Shown: positions 47,640-58,058 of the stretch, one piece after another | Numbering within the stretch: the stretch's first letter is position 1 | How the letters are laid out: each line of letters starts with the position of its first letter | Source of the DNA: Sipunculus nudus | Taxonomy: Eukaryota; Annelida; Sipuncula; Golfingiida; Sipunculidae | NCBI GenBank assembly: GCA_026874595.1 | Contig: CM049314.1 | Span: 28,473,729 to 28,537,728, forward strand | DNA: 64,000 nt | Direction of reading: 5' to 3' | Notes under the pieces: generated by a model | What the model was told of the DNA's origin: nothing | The model's database searches: none | What the model saw: the letters and a program-made list of their open reading frames with translations, nothing else | Position numbers and translations under genes: made by a program

Positions 47640-48596
47640 CCTTCAAAAACTTTCTAATTTTTATGAACCTTTTCAAAGTGTACTTGCTTTTACCTTGACA
47701 TTTGACCTTAAGAGGCAAAATTCTATAAGTTTCTTCTGTTATTGGCAGATAAGCAATATTTGCAAGATGGCAGGTTTGGAATTAAAAGTTTGGCTTTAAA
47801 TGCATCCAGAGTCTTTTTAAATAGATGGTTCCTGTGACCTTGACCTTTGACCTCATGATCCAAATAAAAAGTGTTCTTTATTTATTAGTGTGTCATATAT
47901 TAGTCAAGTTTTCAATCAATATTTCAATCCAAACTGGATTTATCATCCGGAACCGAATTTATGGACATACAGATGGAAAGACGATGCGACGAACAGATGC
48001 ATGGATTGGTCATTTCGAGAAGACATCCGCTTATAATCAATAAACGCACCGGGATTCGATGAACTAAATGAAACTACAACTGAAAAAAAAACCTGACAAG
48101 ATTGCTGTCCTTTGACAGCAAAATATATGGATAAAAATACAGGTGGCACTACCGGTTTTAGGGAACTGATAAAACTAGTCATGATCAGTAAAAATATTGC
48201 AAAAATACCGGCAAATGTAGGTTAAATATAGGTAAAAAAATACTGAAAAATCGAAAACCACAGATTGCACCGCCATTCTTTTTTAATTGCTGACACGAGT
48301 CATGATCAATATGCAAGGCAAGATTCATGGCAATTTATGCATTAATCATTTAGATACAAAAGATTCTGTATTAAATTTTTATATTATTCTAGCGTACCAA
48401 AATACACCCCATAGCTCGTAGAATATAGGTCACACCAACCCAATTTCACGTTCATAGATGTTAAATAATAGATGTTTAGGTCAAACGGTTACGCCTCGTT
48501 ACTGGGAGGATAAGACGGACATCAGTGGTCCCTATATCTTAGAGACAATGAGTGATTGTTATAGCTCAGATAACATATAGTCAGCTGCGTTAAAAC
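47640..48596 (+). mobile_element. Modular element, B-C-D-tail, head lost
   Basis: B units (47700-47960; TGACCTTGACCTTTGACCT at 47835-47853), C modules (48020-48180 and 48250-48300), a D module (48300-48490), a trace of the GAC tract (AAGACGGACATC, 48512) and a tail with AACATATAGTCAGCTGCG (48571-48588). Confidence 0.6.
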
Positions 48597-48832
48597 ATGC
48601 ATAAAGATTAAATAAATACAAATGGCGCCACCAGTCTTTGGCCGCTGATGAAACGATCCGTGATCAATGTAAAAACTAGAAAACTGGTTGTCGACAAGCG
48701 ACCACGTGTATCCGCCAAATCAGAGAGGCATTTAATATTCCTGACATGACATGACTCCAAATTTTTGGCATAAGTTATGCCAATAAATCAAACCCCTCAT
48801 AGATGTACCCTTATCACCAAAAACAGATCTAC

Positions 48833-48833
<1 letters not shown>

Positions 48834-48894
<61 letters not shown>
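48834..48894. repeat. (TA)n microsatellite
   Basis: About 30 uninterrupted TA units. Confidence 0.95.
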
Positions 48895-48896
<2 letters not shown>

Positions 48897-48939
48897 ATCC
48901 ACTAATGAGAAAATGTGCATCAATGTATTCTATTAAACT

Positions 48940-49729
48940 GGAACAGAAGTTGGCGCCACCTGTCTGGTTTACAACAAAGCTATCCAAGACGGATAAATAT
49001 GTAAAATATTAGGCCGATACATCCATCCACTCTTCAAATATGAGCGATGTTTACCCAAAGCAAATGGACACATAGACACCACGCAAAAACAATTGCAGAT
49101 GGCTCTAATAATTTGGAAAAGGGTCATGGAAATAGGTAAGATCTAAAAACATGCAAATACGGCATTTCAGGCCAATACGGCATACCACTCCTGGGGGGGC
49201 AACAACGTCTCCTGGGAAAACAGGAAGGCGGGAGGCGCCACCTGTCTGGTGTACGAAATTTGTCTCTGAGATAGATGGACATGACAAATTTCAGACCAAT
49301 ATATTGAATTACTCCTGAGATATGAGCAATTTTCACCCAACGCATACCTACGGGTTGACGCCATGGAAAACCATTGCAAATGGTTTTACCAGTCTTGATT
49401 AGGAGATGGAGGTATCAAAGATCTAAGAACATGCATACTTTCAGTCCAATATAACAAACAACTCCTGAGGAAAGGACATTTATTCATTCTACGAACAAAA
49501 CGTTGAACCACTACTCAGTTATGAGCAATTTTCACCCAAAGCAAACGATAGACACCACGCGAAAACGATTGCAGATGGCGTCACAAGTTCAGCCCAATAC
49601 ATTGGACTGAATTACTGAGACGACAGATGGCAAAAGTATGGATGGACGCCATGCAACATATGAAGAGATCCAAGATCTATTAACATGAAAATTTCAGCTC
49701 AGTATATTGACCTCTCCTGAGATATGAGC

Positions 49730-49734
<5 letters not shown>
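48940..49734 (+). repeat. Degenerate tandem array (type G units)
   Basis: Units of about 125-200 bp recur with GGCGCCACCTGTCTGGT-, AATTTCAGACCAATATATTG- and TGAGCAATTTTCACCCAA-type text. Anchors of the last lie at 49040, 49322 and 49518; anchors of the second near 49164, 49290, 49438 and 49690. The GGCGCCACC link suggests kinship with C modules, but the rest differs. A reverse-orientation unit appears to lie at about 50600-50870. Confidence 0.5.
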
Positions 49735-49788
<54 letters not shown>

Positions 49789-49904
49789 GGGGGGGAGGTA
49801 GTTGGGGGGATCCCGACAGCGAAGTCTGAGGGGACATCCACCCCACCCCCTCCATTCGGCTTTTTTTTGCCTATGCAAAGAGGCCTACATCGCGTGTAGT
49901 CATC

Positions 49905-49950
<46 letters not shown>
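49735..49950. repeat. Two (TA)n microsatellites around a G/C-rich spacer
   Basis: TA units at 49735-49785 and 49909-49950 bracket ~120 bases holding a G run (49787-49795), a C-rich stretch and a T run (49860-49868). No known element is recognised in the spacer. Confidence 0.8.
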
Positions 49951-49952
<2 letters not shown>

Positions 49953-50171
49953 TGTTGTGACATGAACCATTCGATTTGTGAAAAAAATATTGCCATGATC
50001 ATTGTGTAGATCAATTTCATAGGACAGCTCAAATAACATATATAAAAAATTTCAGCGAACTCACAAAACTGAATCTTTTTGTACAGCTGGACATTATTTT
50101 TTTAATCTCGCTTGGAGAAAATTATTCCTAAAATATATGAGTAAACATTCATTTAATAAATAAGTGTATAC

Positions 50172-50408
50172 CTTTGTTATTCTCTTCGTCTCGAATATTC
50201 ACCCAGAACTCCGTTCCTTGAAGTCTGGCATTCATCCAGGATATATACTTTTGTGGTACAGACACATTTGCCATCTGAAATCCGTTGGAGTCGCAACTTT
50301 TCTTTGCTAGATACCATGTTAAGGACTTCTTGAAAAACACCAAGCATCTTCCCTCTACTTTCAAGCAAGACTGTCGAAGGTAGCCCACAGAACTGCACTC
50401 TTGACATC
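50172..50408 (-). CDS. C-type-lectin-like gene, exon 3 (first part of CTLD)
   Basis: The minus-strand exon runs from an AG acceptor at 50410-50409 to a GT donor (GTATAC) at 50171-50166: 237 bases, phase 1 at both ends, no stop. It encodes CQECSSVGYLRQSC, then GRCLVFFKKSLTWYLAKKSC, NGFQMANVSVPQKYISWMNA and GTEFWVNIRDEENN. Cysteine-x2-cysteine, G-R-C, a W-x4-A-x2-x-C helix, the A-N-(V) strand and F-W-V-N-I are the beta1-alpha1-alpha2-beta2 half of a C-type-lectin-like domain. The ligand-binding long loop and the last two cysteines belong in a downstream exon that I could not find toward lower coordinates. Such secreted proteins commonly bind glycans or act in mucosal defence or shell matrix; no specific role can be assigned. 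Confidence 0.8.
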
Positions 50409-50879
50409 CTTGAACGACAAGAAATATACATGTGTAAAATAAGTCCAGGAATTAGCCCATATCTTCTTCATGCATTAGTGAAAACCAGGAATTAATGAAA
50501 AATCCCAAATATTTCTTACTGATTACTAAACACATAACCCAAGAGGGTAAAACTGAGTTCTGAAAGCTTCAAAAGCTTCTTTTCCGTCGATTAAAGTCAA
50601 GCTTATTTGATTCGACGCATCCTCTAGAGAGAGTATATATAATCCACAGATTTTCACATATGATGCATCGGTGACGCCACCTACAATCTTTTTTTTTCGC
50701 GGCGTCCATCCATGCATTCTTTCTTCTCAAAATCACTCTTACTTTTAGAATTGAAATCGGCCCAAAATTTTTCCATCCGCGTATCTTGGATAGCTCTATA
50801 AGGACTTTATTTACATCCATGCACATATCTCATACGAGGTTTAATATATTGGCTTGAAATATTTCGCGTCTACAGATCT

Positions 50880-51470
50880 TTAAGCGTAAGCATAAGCATA
50901 TTTATTTATGTTGCCCAACATATCCAGTAATAAATTCGCTCAAGGTGCAATACAGAAAATAGCACACGATATGATATAAACTAAAATCCGAGACATTTAA
51001 AATCATTACGAGTAAGCAAATGTCAACATGTATGTTTTCAACTTTGATTTGAGGAATTTGAGGGATTCAGCATCTCTGATACGGGCTGGTAACTTATTTT
51101 ACTTTGATGATGCGGCACATGCAAATGCCCTGTCACAATATGAATAAGTTCGTGACTTAGACTGCACATGAACAATACTGAAACTTGATCTCAGAGTACG
51201 ACTGGGCTGCTGAATAGATATCAGTTCCGAAATGTATTCAGGAGCGATGTTGTTAATGGCATAGTAGGTGAACATCAACATAGTATATGAAATCCTCTGT
51301 TTTATTGGCAACCAATGTAGTGATTGTAATACTTGAGTAATGTGTTAACGTCTTTTTTTTTTGTTTTTTAAACGAGACGTGCCGCATTGTTCTGAATGCG
51401 TTGTAGCTTATCTAACTGCACTGAAGGGAGACCATATAAGATGGTATTCGGTAGTCCAACCTTGATGTGA
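50880..51470 (-). mobile_element. 5'-truncated CR1/L2-like LINE in a lectin intron
   Basis: Reading minus: NTILYGLPSVQLDKLQRIQN and NAARLV (51450-51370), LHWLPIKQRISYTMLM, NNIAPEYISELISI, then DRAFACAASSK (51311-51100) and, after one stop, LPARIRDAESLKFLKSKLKT (51080-51020). This is the C-terminal part of a CR1/L2-type ORF2 (LHWLPVxxRI, DRAFxxAAPxLWNxLP, FKxxLKTYLF). The 3' end at 50950-50882 has GCACCTTGAGCGAATTTATT and TTGGGCAACATAAATAAATA, as usual for the group. About 590 bp remain, inserted in the sense direction of the lectin gene between exons 2 and 3. Confidence 0.75.
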
Positions 51471-51849
51471 TTTGGGCATGAACTGCACGCTCTGCTGCTT
51501 CTTGTTTTATTGGCTTTATCTAGTACGAAAACTGGTGGTGCCATTGATACCCTTTTTTCCATGTGCATGTTTTCTAGCGTGCACCCGTTTGGGGGTTTTT
51601 GTCACATTTCTTATAGAATAGATCCATACACTTTCCTCAGGAATCTGCTTTCACAACTAACAATCGAAGGTATGTAAGTCTTAATAATATATTTTTTTCA
51701 TTTTTTGTTAACAAGTAAATTCATTTTCATTTTATAGCCTTCATATAGCTTTTTATTCGATTTGATATGAATATATATTGTGCATGACATACATGTGAGA
51801 ACGTTTAATCACAATGCACAAGATTAATTCGATAGCAAGAATATTTTAC

Positions 51850-51969
51850 CTATTTTCTGACAAACATAACCCGCTGCCTTCCGGTCACAGCCAAACGAAA
51901 TAAGTCTCAAGTCCGCTTGTGTTAAGACCTTGCAATCTTCACTCTTCGGGGCACCGAACACGAAACCAT
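51850..51969 (-). CDS. C-type-lectin-like gene, exon 2 (short cysteine-containing segment)
   Basis: The minus-strand exon is bounded by an AG acceptor at 51971-51970 and a GT donor (GGTAAAATA) at 51849-51848: 120 bases, phase 1 at both ends, open throughout. It encodes about 40 residues with GFVFGAPKSEDCKVLTQADL and SFGCDRKAAGYVCQKI. Three cysteines, with the last in Y-V-C-Q-K, resemble the closing segment of a CTLD. Either this is a short N-terminal cysteine segment joined directly to the signal peptide, or it is the end of an earlier CTLD in a multi-domain protein. Its phase joins exon 3 without a break (K-I-G-C-Q-E-C). The acceptor lies close to a 10-bp tandem repeat. Confidence 0.7.
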
Positions 51970-51973
51970 CTTC

Positions 51974-52040
51974 ATATATAAGTATATATAAGTATATATA
52001 AGTATATATAAGTATATAAAAGTATAAATAAGTATATATG
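51974..52040. repeat. 10-bp tandem repeat (AGTATATATA)n next to a splice acceptor
   Basis: Three exact units at 51981-52010 and degenerate units to about 52040. It begins within ten bases of the exon 2 acceptor, so on the minus strand it occupies the polypyrimidine and branch-point region. Confidence 0.85.
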
Positions 52041-53349
52041 TAATGGAATAAAAAAATTTAATAACACTGAAACAGACAACTAAAGGATATAATAGATGCA
52101 CAAATAGGTATAAACGTATGCGTCATTTCCTCAAATTAGAAATATCTAACTATTTTTTGCAAGTCAAGTTGTTATTTTTTTTTCAAATAAACTGATAATT
52201 GATTCAAATAGGTGGCATTACCTATAGCTTTCACTCCAATTATTCATGTGATGTTTTGTTAAGACAGCTGCCGCTATAGCAGGTCTTAAATATACCGTTT
52301 CAAAACGAATGCCTGGATGCTACAATGATCATCTCTGTATGTAAAAATTTGATAGATCCCATGTAGCTTTATCAGAATACCCACTATCAAAAATTTCAGA
52401 TCGAAGGCATGAAATTGTTTTTTCTTTTTCCTATAAATTGCGAGAAGAAAACTAACATTGCTGCCTAACTTGGGTAATGAATAGCTGGTAGGTCTCCAAT
52501 CAAAAATTAGAATTTAAAAGCAATGCCTTAAACCGTTCTTTAGAAAATGCGCATGAAATGATATCTGTCGTGCCATATTGGATTTCAAATAGTCTTATAG
52601 GAGCCAAGAGTCAAATATTATTTGATTGCAACGCTGGCACAATTCAAAAGATAACTTTAAAAAGAAAATCTTAGATCGCTGCCAGGTAGATGTATTGGAT
52701 TCCTGAAGAATGCAAAACTTGATGCCCTGATATGCCCAGTATGATTCAAATATCATATAAATCTTAAAAACAATCACTTGAATAAGTAATAAGTAATGCG
52801 AAAACGTACCCCCAAAGGAAAATGTGAATGCTGAGTATCAGTCATATTGAATATCTGATGGTTCTCAAAGCACATAGCACACATTCTCTCATCGGGGCAC
52901 ATCATTATTTAAAGTATGAACTATTTGAATTCGCCAGACGACAGGCTCTTATTTATACCAAAATTCAGCTGGAATTTTACATAAGTAAGCTAGAAAGGTC
53001 AGCATAGCTTAACTGAGACACAAACAGTATAACGGATAAATCAACAGACAATGAACAGACATGAAACATCTTGCCAAAAGAATTAGTTTGCATATTGGCT
53101 ACATGAACAATATGGTGGCAAACATATAACCCTTTTCAATACATTTTTACTGACATAAGCATACAGATGACTGGGGTGTTTCGTGTGATACAGGTTTAAT
53201 TTTGTTCAGTATTATATATTGTTATTCTAACAGGTGAAACATGAAAATAGTATTTCATTTTTATAGACCAACAAGAAATGTTTTTTCAACGCAGAACAGT
53301 CTGACTACAAAAATTCTTAATATCATAGCCTAATTTAGTTTTTATTACT

Positions 53350-53510
53350 GGATTTGCTCAGGATCTCCATGTATGTTTATTTCAAAAATGTTACTTACAA
53401 TGGTTACGATTTGTGGTCTGTTATCGAACAGACAGTCAGACAACAGGAGGACAGACGACGGACAAAGGGCGATCAATATACCTCGGTGAATTTAGGTCCC
53501 TTGAGCTCCC
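53350..53510 (+). repeat. D-end, ACGG-like tract and tail fragment in lectin intron 1
   Basis: AATGGTTACGATTTGTGGTC (53399) then AGGACAGACGACGGACAAAG (53448) and GGCGATCAATATACCTCGGT are the 3' end of a modular element without its core. Confidence 0.5.
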
Positions 53511-53783
53511 AATCTTTATATAAATGTCAGGTAATCTGGTCAAAGTGTTTTTATATTTATGGAATGTCTATATTTGATCAGAATAAAATGACCGATACAT
53601 ATATATGTATATCCTTGGGATCCTTAGTTACTTAAGCCTATATTTTAAATACACTACCCTTAATTTTGCTGGCATATTTAAATGTTGCCACCTCTTAACA
53701 CTGTTGACAATTGCAAATATAATAAACAATCATTAGAATCTTATACATAAATCATCAAAATGATAAATTTCTGTTTTACATAC

Positions 53784-53841
53784 CAATTAGCATGATGACT
53801 AACAGAGTAGTCAGTTCATATGACATGGCAATCAACTGCAT
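53784..53841 (-). CDS. C-type-lectin-like gene, exon 1 (signal peptide)
   Basis: From ATG at 53841-53839 the minus strand encodes MQLIAMSYELTTLLVIMLI and one further base, followed by a strong donor, GTATGTAA, at 53783. The hydrophobic run LTTLLVIMLI is a typical signal-peptide core. The exon ends in phase 1 and so joins exon 2 to give aspartate at the junction. A second ATG at 53826 could also serve as start. A TTTTAG just before CTGGTGTCCC (~53869) could be an acceptor for a 5' UTR intron. Assignment to this gene rests on strand, order, phase and the 1.8 kb spacing; no transcript confirms it. Confidence 0.6.
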
Positions 53842-54185
53842 ACATGAATCCTTTGGGACACCAGCTAAAATTAACAAAATGTATCTGTATAAATTATGAG
53901 ATCATTACGGCCATGCCTGTATCTACATTTTAACCACTAAATTAGTGTTTAATTGGTGTCATGGCTAATACCTGAAAAAAAAAACATGCAGAGAACGAAT
54001 ACAATATTAAGTAAAGATAAGTTACCAGAAAGCCATGATGCTCAGCTATGGACTAACATTCCGAACTTTTCTAATATATCTGCAGACCTAATTCGCCCAT
54101 TTTATTCAAACTTTACAGCATGTTTAATGTTCATGACATGATATATAACAACATGTGTAATATTTAGGTGATTATTTTTACCACG

Positions 54186-54189
<4 letters not shown>

Positions 54190-54240
<51 letters not shown>

Positions 54241-54258
54241 TTAATTAATTAATTAATT
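54190..54258. repeat. (TA)n and (TTAA)n microsatellite
   Basis: About 24 TA units, then five TTAA units. Confidence 0.95.
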
Positions 54259-54722
54259 TCATCAAAGGCGAAATAATTGGCCTGGAGTAATTTGTATTTG
54301 TCATTAAGAGCACCTGCTTATTAGCAGGATCAAATATTGGCAAGGGATTAGCCTCTTCATGTATCTTCGCTAGGTCTCAAATTCATGAATCACATGAAGC
54401 TCACTTCGCACCGTTTGAAAGGCTGTAGAAAAAGACAGGTACTGTATTTTTTTTTAATTTCCAGTTTCAATTGCATAGACCATGTGCAATTAGAAATGTG
54501 ACTAGTGGGGCCAATCGGATTTTCAAGATTGGAGGAGAAACATGTTAAGGAATATTCCATGATGTAAACCATAAATAGGAAAAGTGTGCGTTGTCACCGT
54601 CCTGACCGAGATTAATAATAGTTGCCTGATTACACATAAAGCACTTCAGATTTGCAGCTCCCTTTAGTTTCCAGTAAGAGGAACGAATCAAACACGTTAG
54701 TCCAGACTGAATAGTTGATACA

Positions 54723-54725
<3 letters not shown>
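54259..54725. other. No gene recognised
   Basis: Two overlapping minus frames of 60 codons (54727-54545 and 54572-54390) contain several cysteines and tryptophans. I find no domain and no consistent splice sites. They lie upstream of the lectin signal exon on the same strand. Confidence 0.3.
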
Positions 54726-54777
<52 letters not shown>

Positions 54778-54790
54778 ACATATATATATT

Positions 54791-54834
<44 letters not shown>

Positions 54835-54893
54835 AAGAGAGACAGAGAGAAGCAGACAGACAGACTGGGAGACAGACAAGGAGAGAGAGGGAT
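54726..54893. repeat. (TA)n-(GA)n compound microsatellite
   Basis: TA units with three interruptions to 54796, then GA, GAAA and GACA units to about 54893. Confidence 0.95.
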
Positions 54894-55169
54894 AGAATGA
54901 AAAAAAGTTTAAGATGTATGACAAACCATGATTGTTCATTGTACAGAGAGATCGATTACAATTAACATAAAGGTACATTGATACACTCAAAATTATATAT
55001 ATAGGATATTTTATGTTACTAATATTTACATGTCAGAAGTGTCCTCTCTTGCAAAAAGGCTTCTCCGGAACGTAATATTACGGAATGGCCTAGTCCGAAA
55101 CGTCCGAGCCCGAAACCTCCAGCATTCAAAATAAAGAGACGCGGACTTATGCTTTCCATTTACATGCAT

Positions 55170-55261
55170 ATATACTGAAATATACATGTCGGGGACATAG
55201 GGATCAATTTCTAAAATATACTGAAATATAAATCTCGGGGACATAGGGATCAATTTCTAAA
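55170..55261. repeat. 46-bp direct duplication
   Basis: 55170-55215 and 55216-55261 are near-identical adjacent copies, each with ATATACTGAAATATA and GGGGACATAGGGATCAATTT, differing at about three positions. A GTCCGAAACGTCC-type stretch at 55090-55110 precedes them. Confidence 0.85.
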
Positions 55262-55474
55262 AAGGATGTATGCCCAGAGCCACTAGCTGAATTAGCTGGA
55301 GGAAAGTACTGGCTTACAACATTTCACACCTTAAATTTGACAAAGATGCAGTCAGTTGTCAGAGTAATCCTGTTTAGTAATGAAAACTGGAAAGGGCGAA
55401 GGGTATGGAACTACAGAGAGAGTCAAGCTCTAGGTCCAGGAGTTGTAGATAGTAATGGATATCAAAAGAACATT

Positions 55475-55517
55475 GTTTTTTTTTTGTTTTTTTTTTTTGT
55501 TTTTTTCTTTTTTTTAG
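55475..55517 (+). repeat. Poly-T tract
   Basis: Forty bases of T with isolated G and C. It may be the reverse-complemented poly-A tail of a retroposed sequence, but no source is recognised next to it. Confidence 0.6.
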
Positions 55518-56489
55518 CATAATGTTTGTCCATGCAGTGCTCTGACTGGTCCATGAGGAGAACACCGCATGCTTTTCGGGTTATGCAAAACTATGTCCAG
55601 CTGGTGAAAAAGCCAGGTGTAGCCGATGCAATGATTTTCACCGGTAATCATGCTGGTGCTCTAATCTCAGCCATGTTATGTAACATGTGAGACCAGAAAC
55701 AAGTATAGGTAAACAGTGCTGAACAGTTTATGGCCCGCTTGGGCCACGTACATTTATACAACATCATCTCCATATGTGACTGCAAACACAAATCTGCCTA
55801 ATTAATCAGGGAACTTATATTTCACCAGTTCAATACTTCTATATACAGCAAACTCTCTCTTGAAAATGGAATGGTCACAGAAACTAATCAAACCGGTTCA
55901 TTACATATTGGTAAATGTAACAAAACAATCTCCTCAATTTAACTTCAACCAGTTTCAGACTCTGGTGTTTATCTAAAGTAAACAGAATATCAAATAATCA
56001 TTTACATAGGAGAGTGCACTGACTCCAGCTTAACTTCATAGTCTATTAGTTTTGAGTGACACATTAATAAAGAATACCACACATTTTTATGTTATTTGTA
56101 ATCCTGATGTAATCATGATTCCTTGTTTAGGTAACTGTAATCGTAATTAGTTACATTGATATTGTCATGTAATCATTATCCTAATTTTAACCACATATTT
56201 TAAAAGTAATCGTAATCGTAATTGATTGCATTTAGTATGTAATCGCCAAAACCCTGTTCTATTGGTATACTCGTGTATATTTGAGAGGATGCAGTGAAAC
56301 AGTCAATAACTGGATGCTTGAGAAACACGAAAAGCCTCAAGAGGGGAAGCCAAGCTAACTGGACCAAGGGAGCTACATTATGTGAAACAAATTATATAAC
56401 ACCGTTGTGGGTTGCATCACCCACTATACACTACTGTAATGGGTTGACTTGAAACAGTACCTGGCATGGTGTCTAAAACTTGAATACGG
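55518..56489. other. No gene seen; hAT-like terminus at 56105-56257
   Basis: On the minus strand from 56257 the text CAGGGTTTTGGCGATTACAT is followed by repeated GATTAC/GTAATC (about eight within 150 bp). CAGGGTTTTGGC plus iterated GATTAC is the kind of terminus seen in hAT elements. No partner end or transposase was found. The rest is unclassified. Confidence 0.4.
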
Positions 56490-56955
56490 CTACTTATTTT
56501 GATAAATTATGATTTAAAAGCTTAAATAGTAATGTATATATGCTGTGAAAACTAAATGAACAGTATTTACAGGGAGGGAAATGTCCCAATGTCAAAGTTG
56601 GGCAAAATTTAAGGTATTGATTTCCCGTTTAGGCTAATTACTGAAATAAGTTAAAAAGTTCTGATCTAATTTCTAGCATATAGTTAAATGTATATCAAAT
56701 AAACATACATGTTTGAAAAAGGCTCTATATCTTTAACAGTCAATAAGACCTACTTCCTAGGCAGTATATATGAAACATACAGAGAAATATTTATGCCAAA
56801 TATGAACAAAACACCACCAATGGTTTTGATATTCGGCAATCTTGAAGTGCAACAATCGGATATTAATGGAAAATTAAGGTTTTGCTTTAATTTCTCTTAA
56901 AAAGTCAGACAGACGACGCACAAAGGGCAATCCCTGTAGCTCAGCTGAGCTAAAA
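56490..56955 (+). mobile_element. Modular element, core A fragment with tail
   Basis: Core A text (ATATGCTGTGAAAACTAAAT, 56537; CTTGAAGTGCAACAATCGGA, 56841) leads to a short GACGACGCACAAAGG tract (56910) and a tail TAGCTCAGCTGAGCTAAAAA (56937). The head and first half are missing. Confidence 0.55.
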
Positions 56956-57478
56956 AAGGATTCATGTTAGAATATAACTAGATTAATCATATTTAGTAGC
57001 CCTCCTCTGTGCCTTGTGGAAACTCTGTTTCTGTGGGTGGCAACTTGACTCAGTTCTGTAGTATATAACACAGCCACAGGTCACTTCATTCATTTCTCTA
57101 GCGGAGGGAACGAATATAAATGGTAGACGCAGCACTTGATTTGAGTACATCTGATCCTGTGTGTTGGGTGCCTGTCCTCGTGAGCCTGCGTGGTTGTTTC
57201 AGCCAGCGGTGTGCATGTGTTAATCATCATTGCAACTGCCGTGAGTGTTCTACTGACCGGACCCCTGGCTACACAAGTGATTGTTTTAGCCTGCGAGAAG
57301 CATGTATAACATTTCAGCTCGGTATGCCAGGTAGAAAGACAGGAAGTATCTGTGGTGTGGGTACTTGCCTCCCAGCCACCCCCCACCCCCCCCCCCCAAG
57401 TCAAGTTACAGAACCACCTATGCCTGATGTAAACAACAGTTATTTATATAACAAGATCCTTTATAATCTTAGATAAAA
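56956..57478. other. Unclassified, GC-richer interval
   Basis: A plus frame of 118 codons (57120-57476) is cysteine-rich but runs through a poly-C tract (57385-57400), has no recognisable domain and is open on the other strand too. It lies between two core A fragments and may be an inserted unknown element. Confidence 0.3.
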
Positions 57479-58058
57479 GCTGCCACTGTTCATCAATTCT
57501 TCAAAATGTGCCATGGTCAAAGTTAGGCAAAACTTAAGATTATGATTTTAAATTAAAGCTAATAACTTTACTGAAATCACTACAAAATTGCGATCTGATA
57601 TCTGTTATACACTTAAATCTTGATTAAATAAAGTTTCATGATTGAAAAAAAGGCTCTAGTTACCATGAAAAGTGTGAAAATATATTTTTTCCTCTTTTGA
57701 AAAGGTAAATAATGGTCTGATCCTTAACCTTTACAAATTACAATGCTGACATGTCTGGTACATATAGGAAACATTTAACGGAATGCGTGTGATAAAGAGA
57801 AACAAAACAGCTCTTGAAGTGTAATAATATGTACAAATTGACATTGGAAGAGTTTCCTTAATTTCTTGAAGGAACGAAGAAACAGTGGTCCAGTTTGAGG
57901 CCTGCTAGGAGAACTTAGGAACATCCAGCTATTTGAATTTTGGATCCGTAGTTCCAAAGGTTTCAAAACGTGTCCTGTTAACGGGCGGCAGGACGGAAGG
58001 ACGGACAAAGGACAAAAGACCTACGTAATAGCTCAGACGACTAATAGTCAGTTGAGCT
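57479..58058 (+). mobile_element. Modular element, core A fragment with ACGG tract and tail
   Basis: Core A text from about 57500 to 57970, the tract GGCAGGACGGAAGGACGGAC (57986-58005) and a tail GACTAATAGTCAGTTGAGCTAA ending at 58060. The head of the next element follows at once, so this is a tail-to-head junction. Confidence 0.6.

Noticed and set aside
50000-50140. Acceptor-like TATTTTAG near 50120 minus as start of the next lectin exon
   Set aside because: The frame continuing from exon 3 meets a stop after about eight codons and has no CTLD residues.
54390-54727. Cys/Trp-containing minus frames as a possible upstream CTLD exon
   Set aside because: The order of cysteines and tryptophans does not fit a CTLD, and no acceptor/donor pair in phase 1 was found.
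57120-57476. 118-codon cysteine-rich plus frame
   Set aside because: It crosses a poly-C tract into a Pro/His run, is open on both strands and has no recognisable domain.
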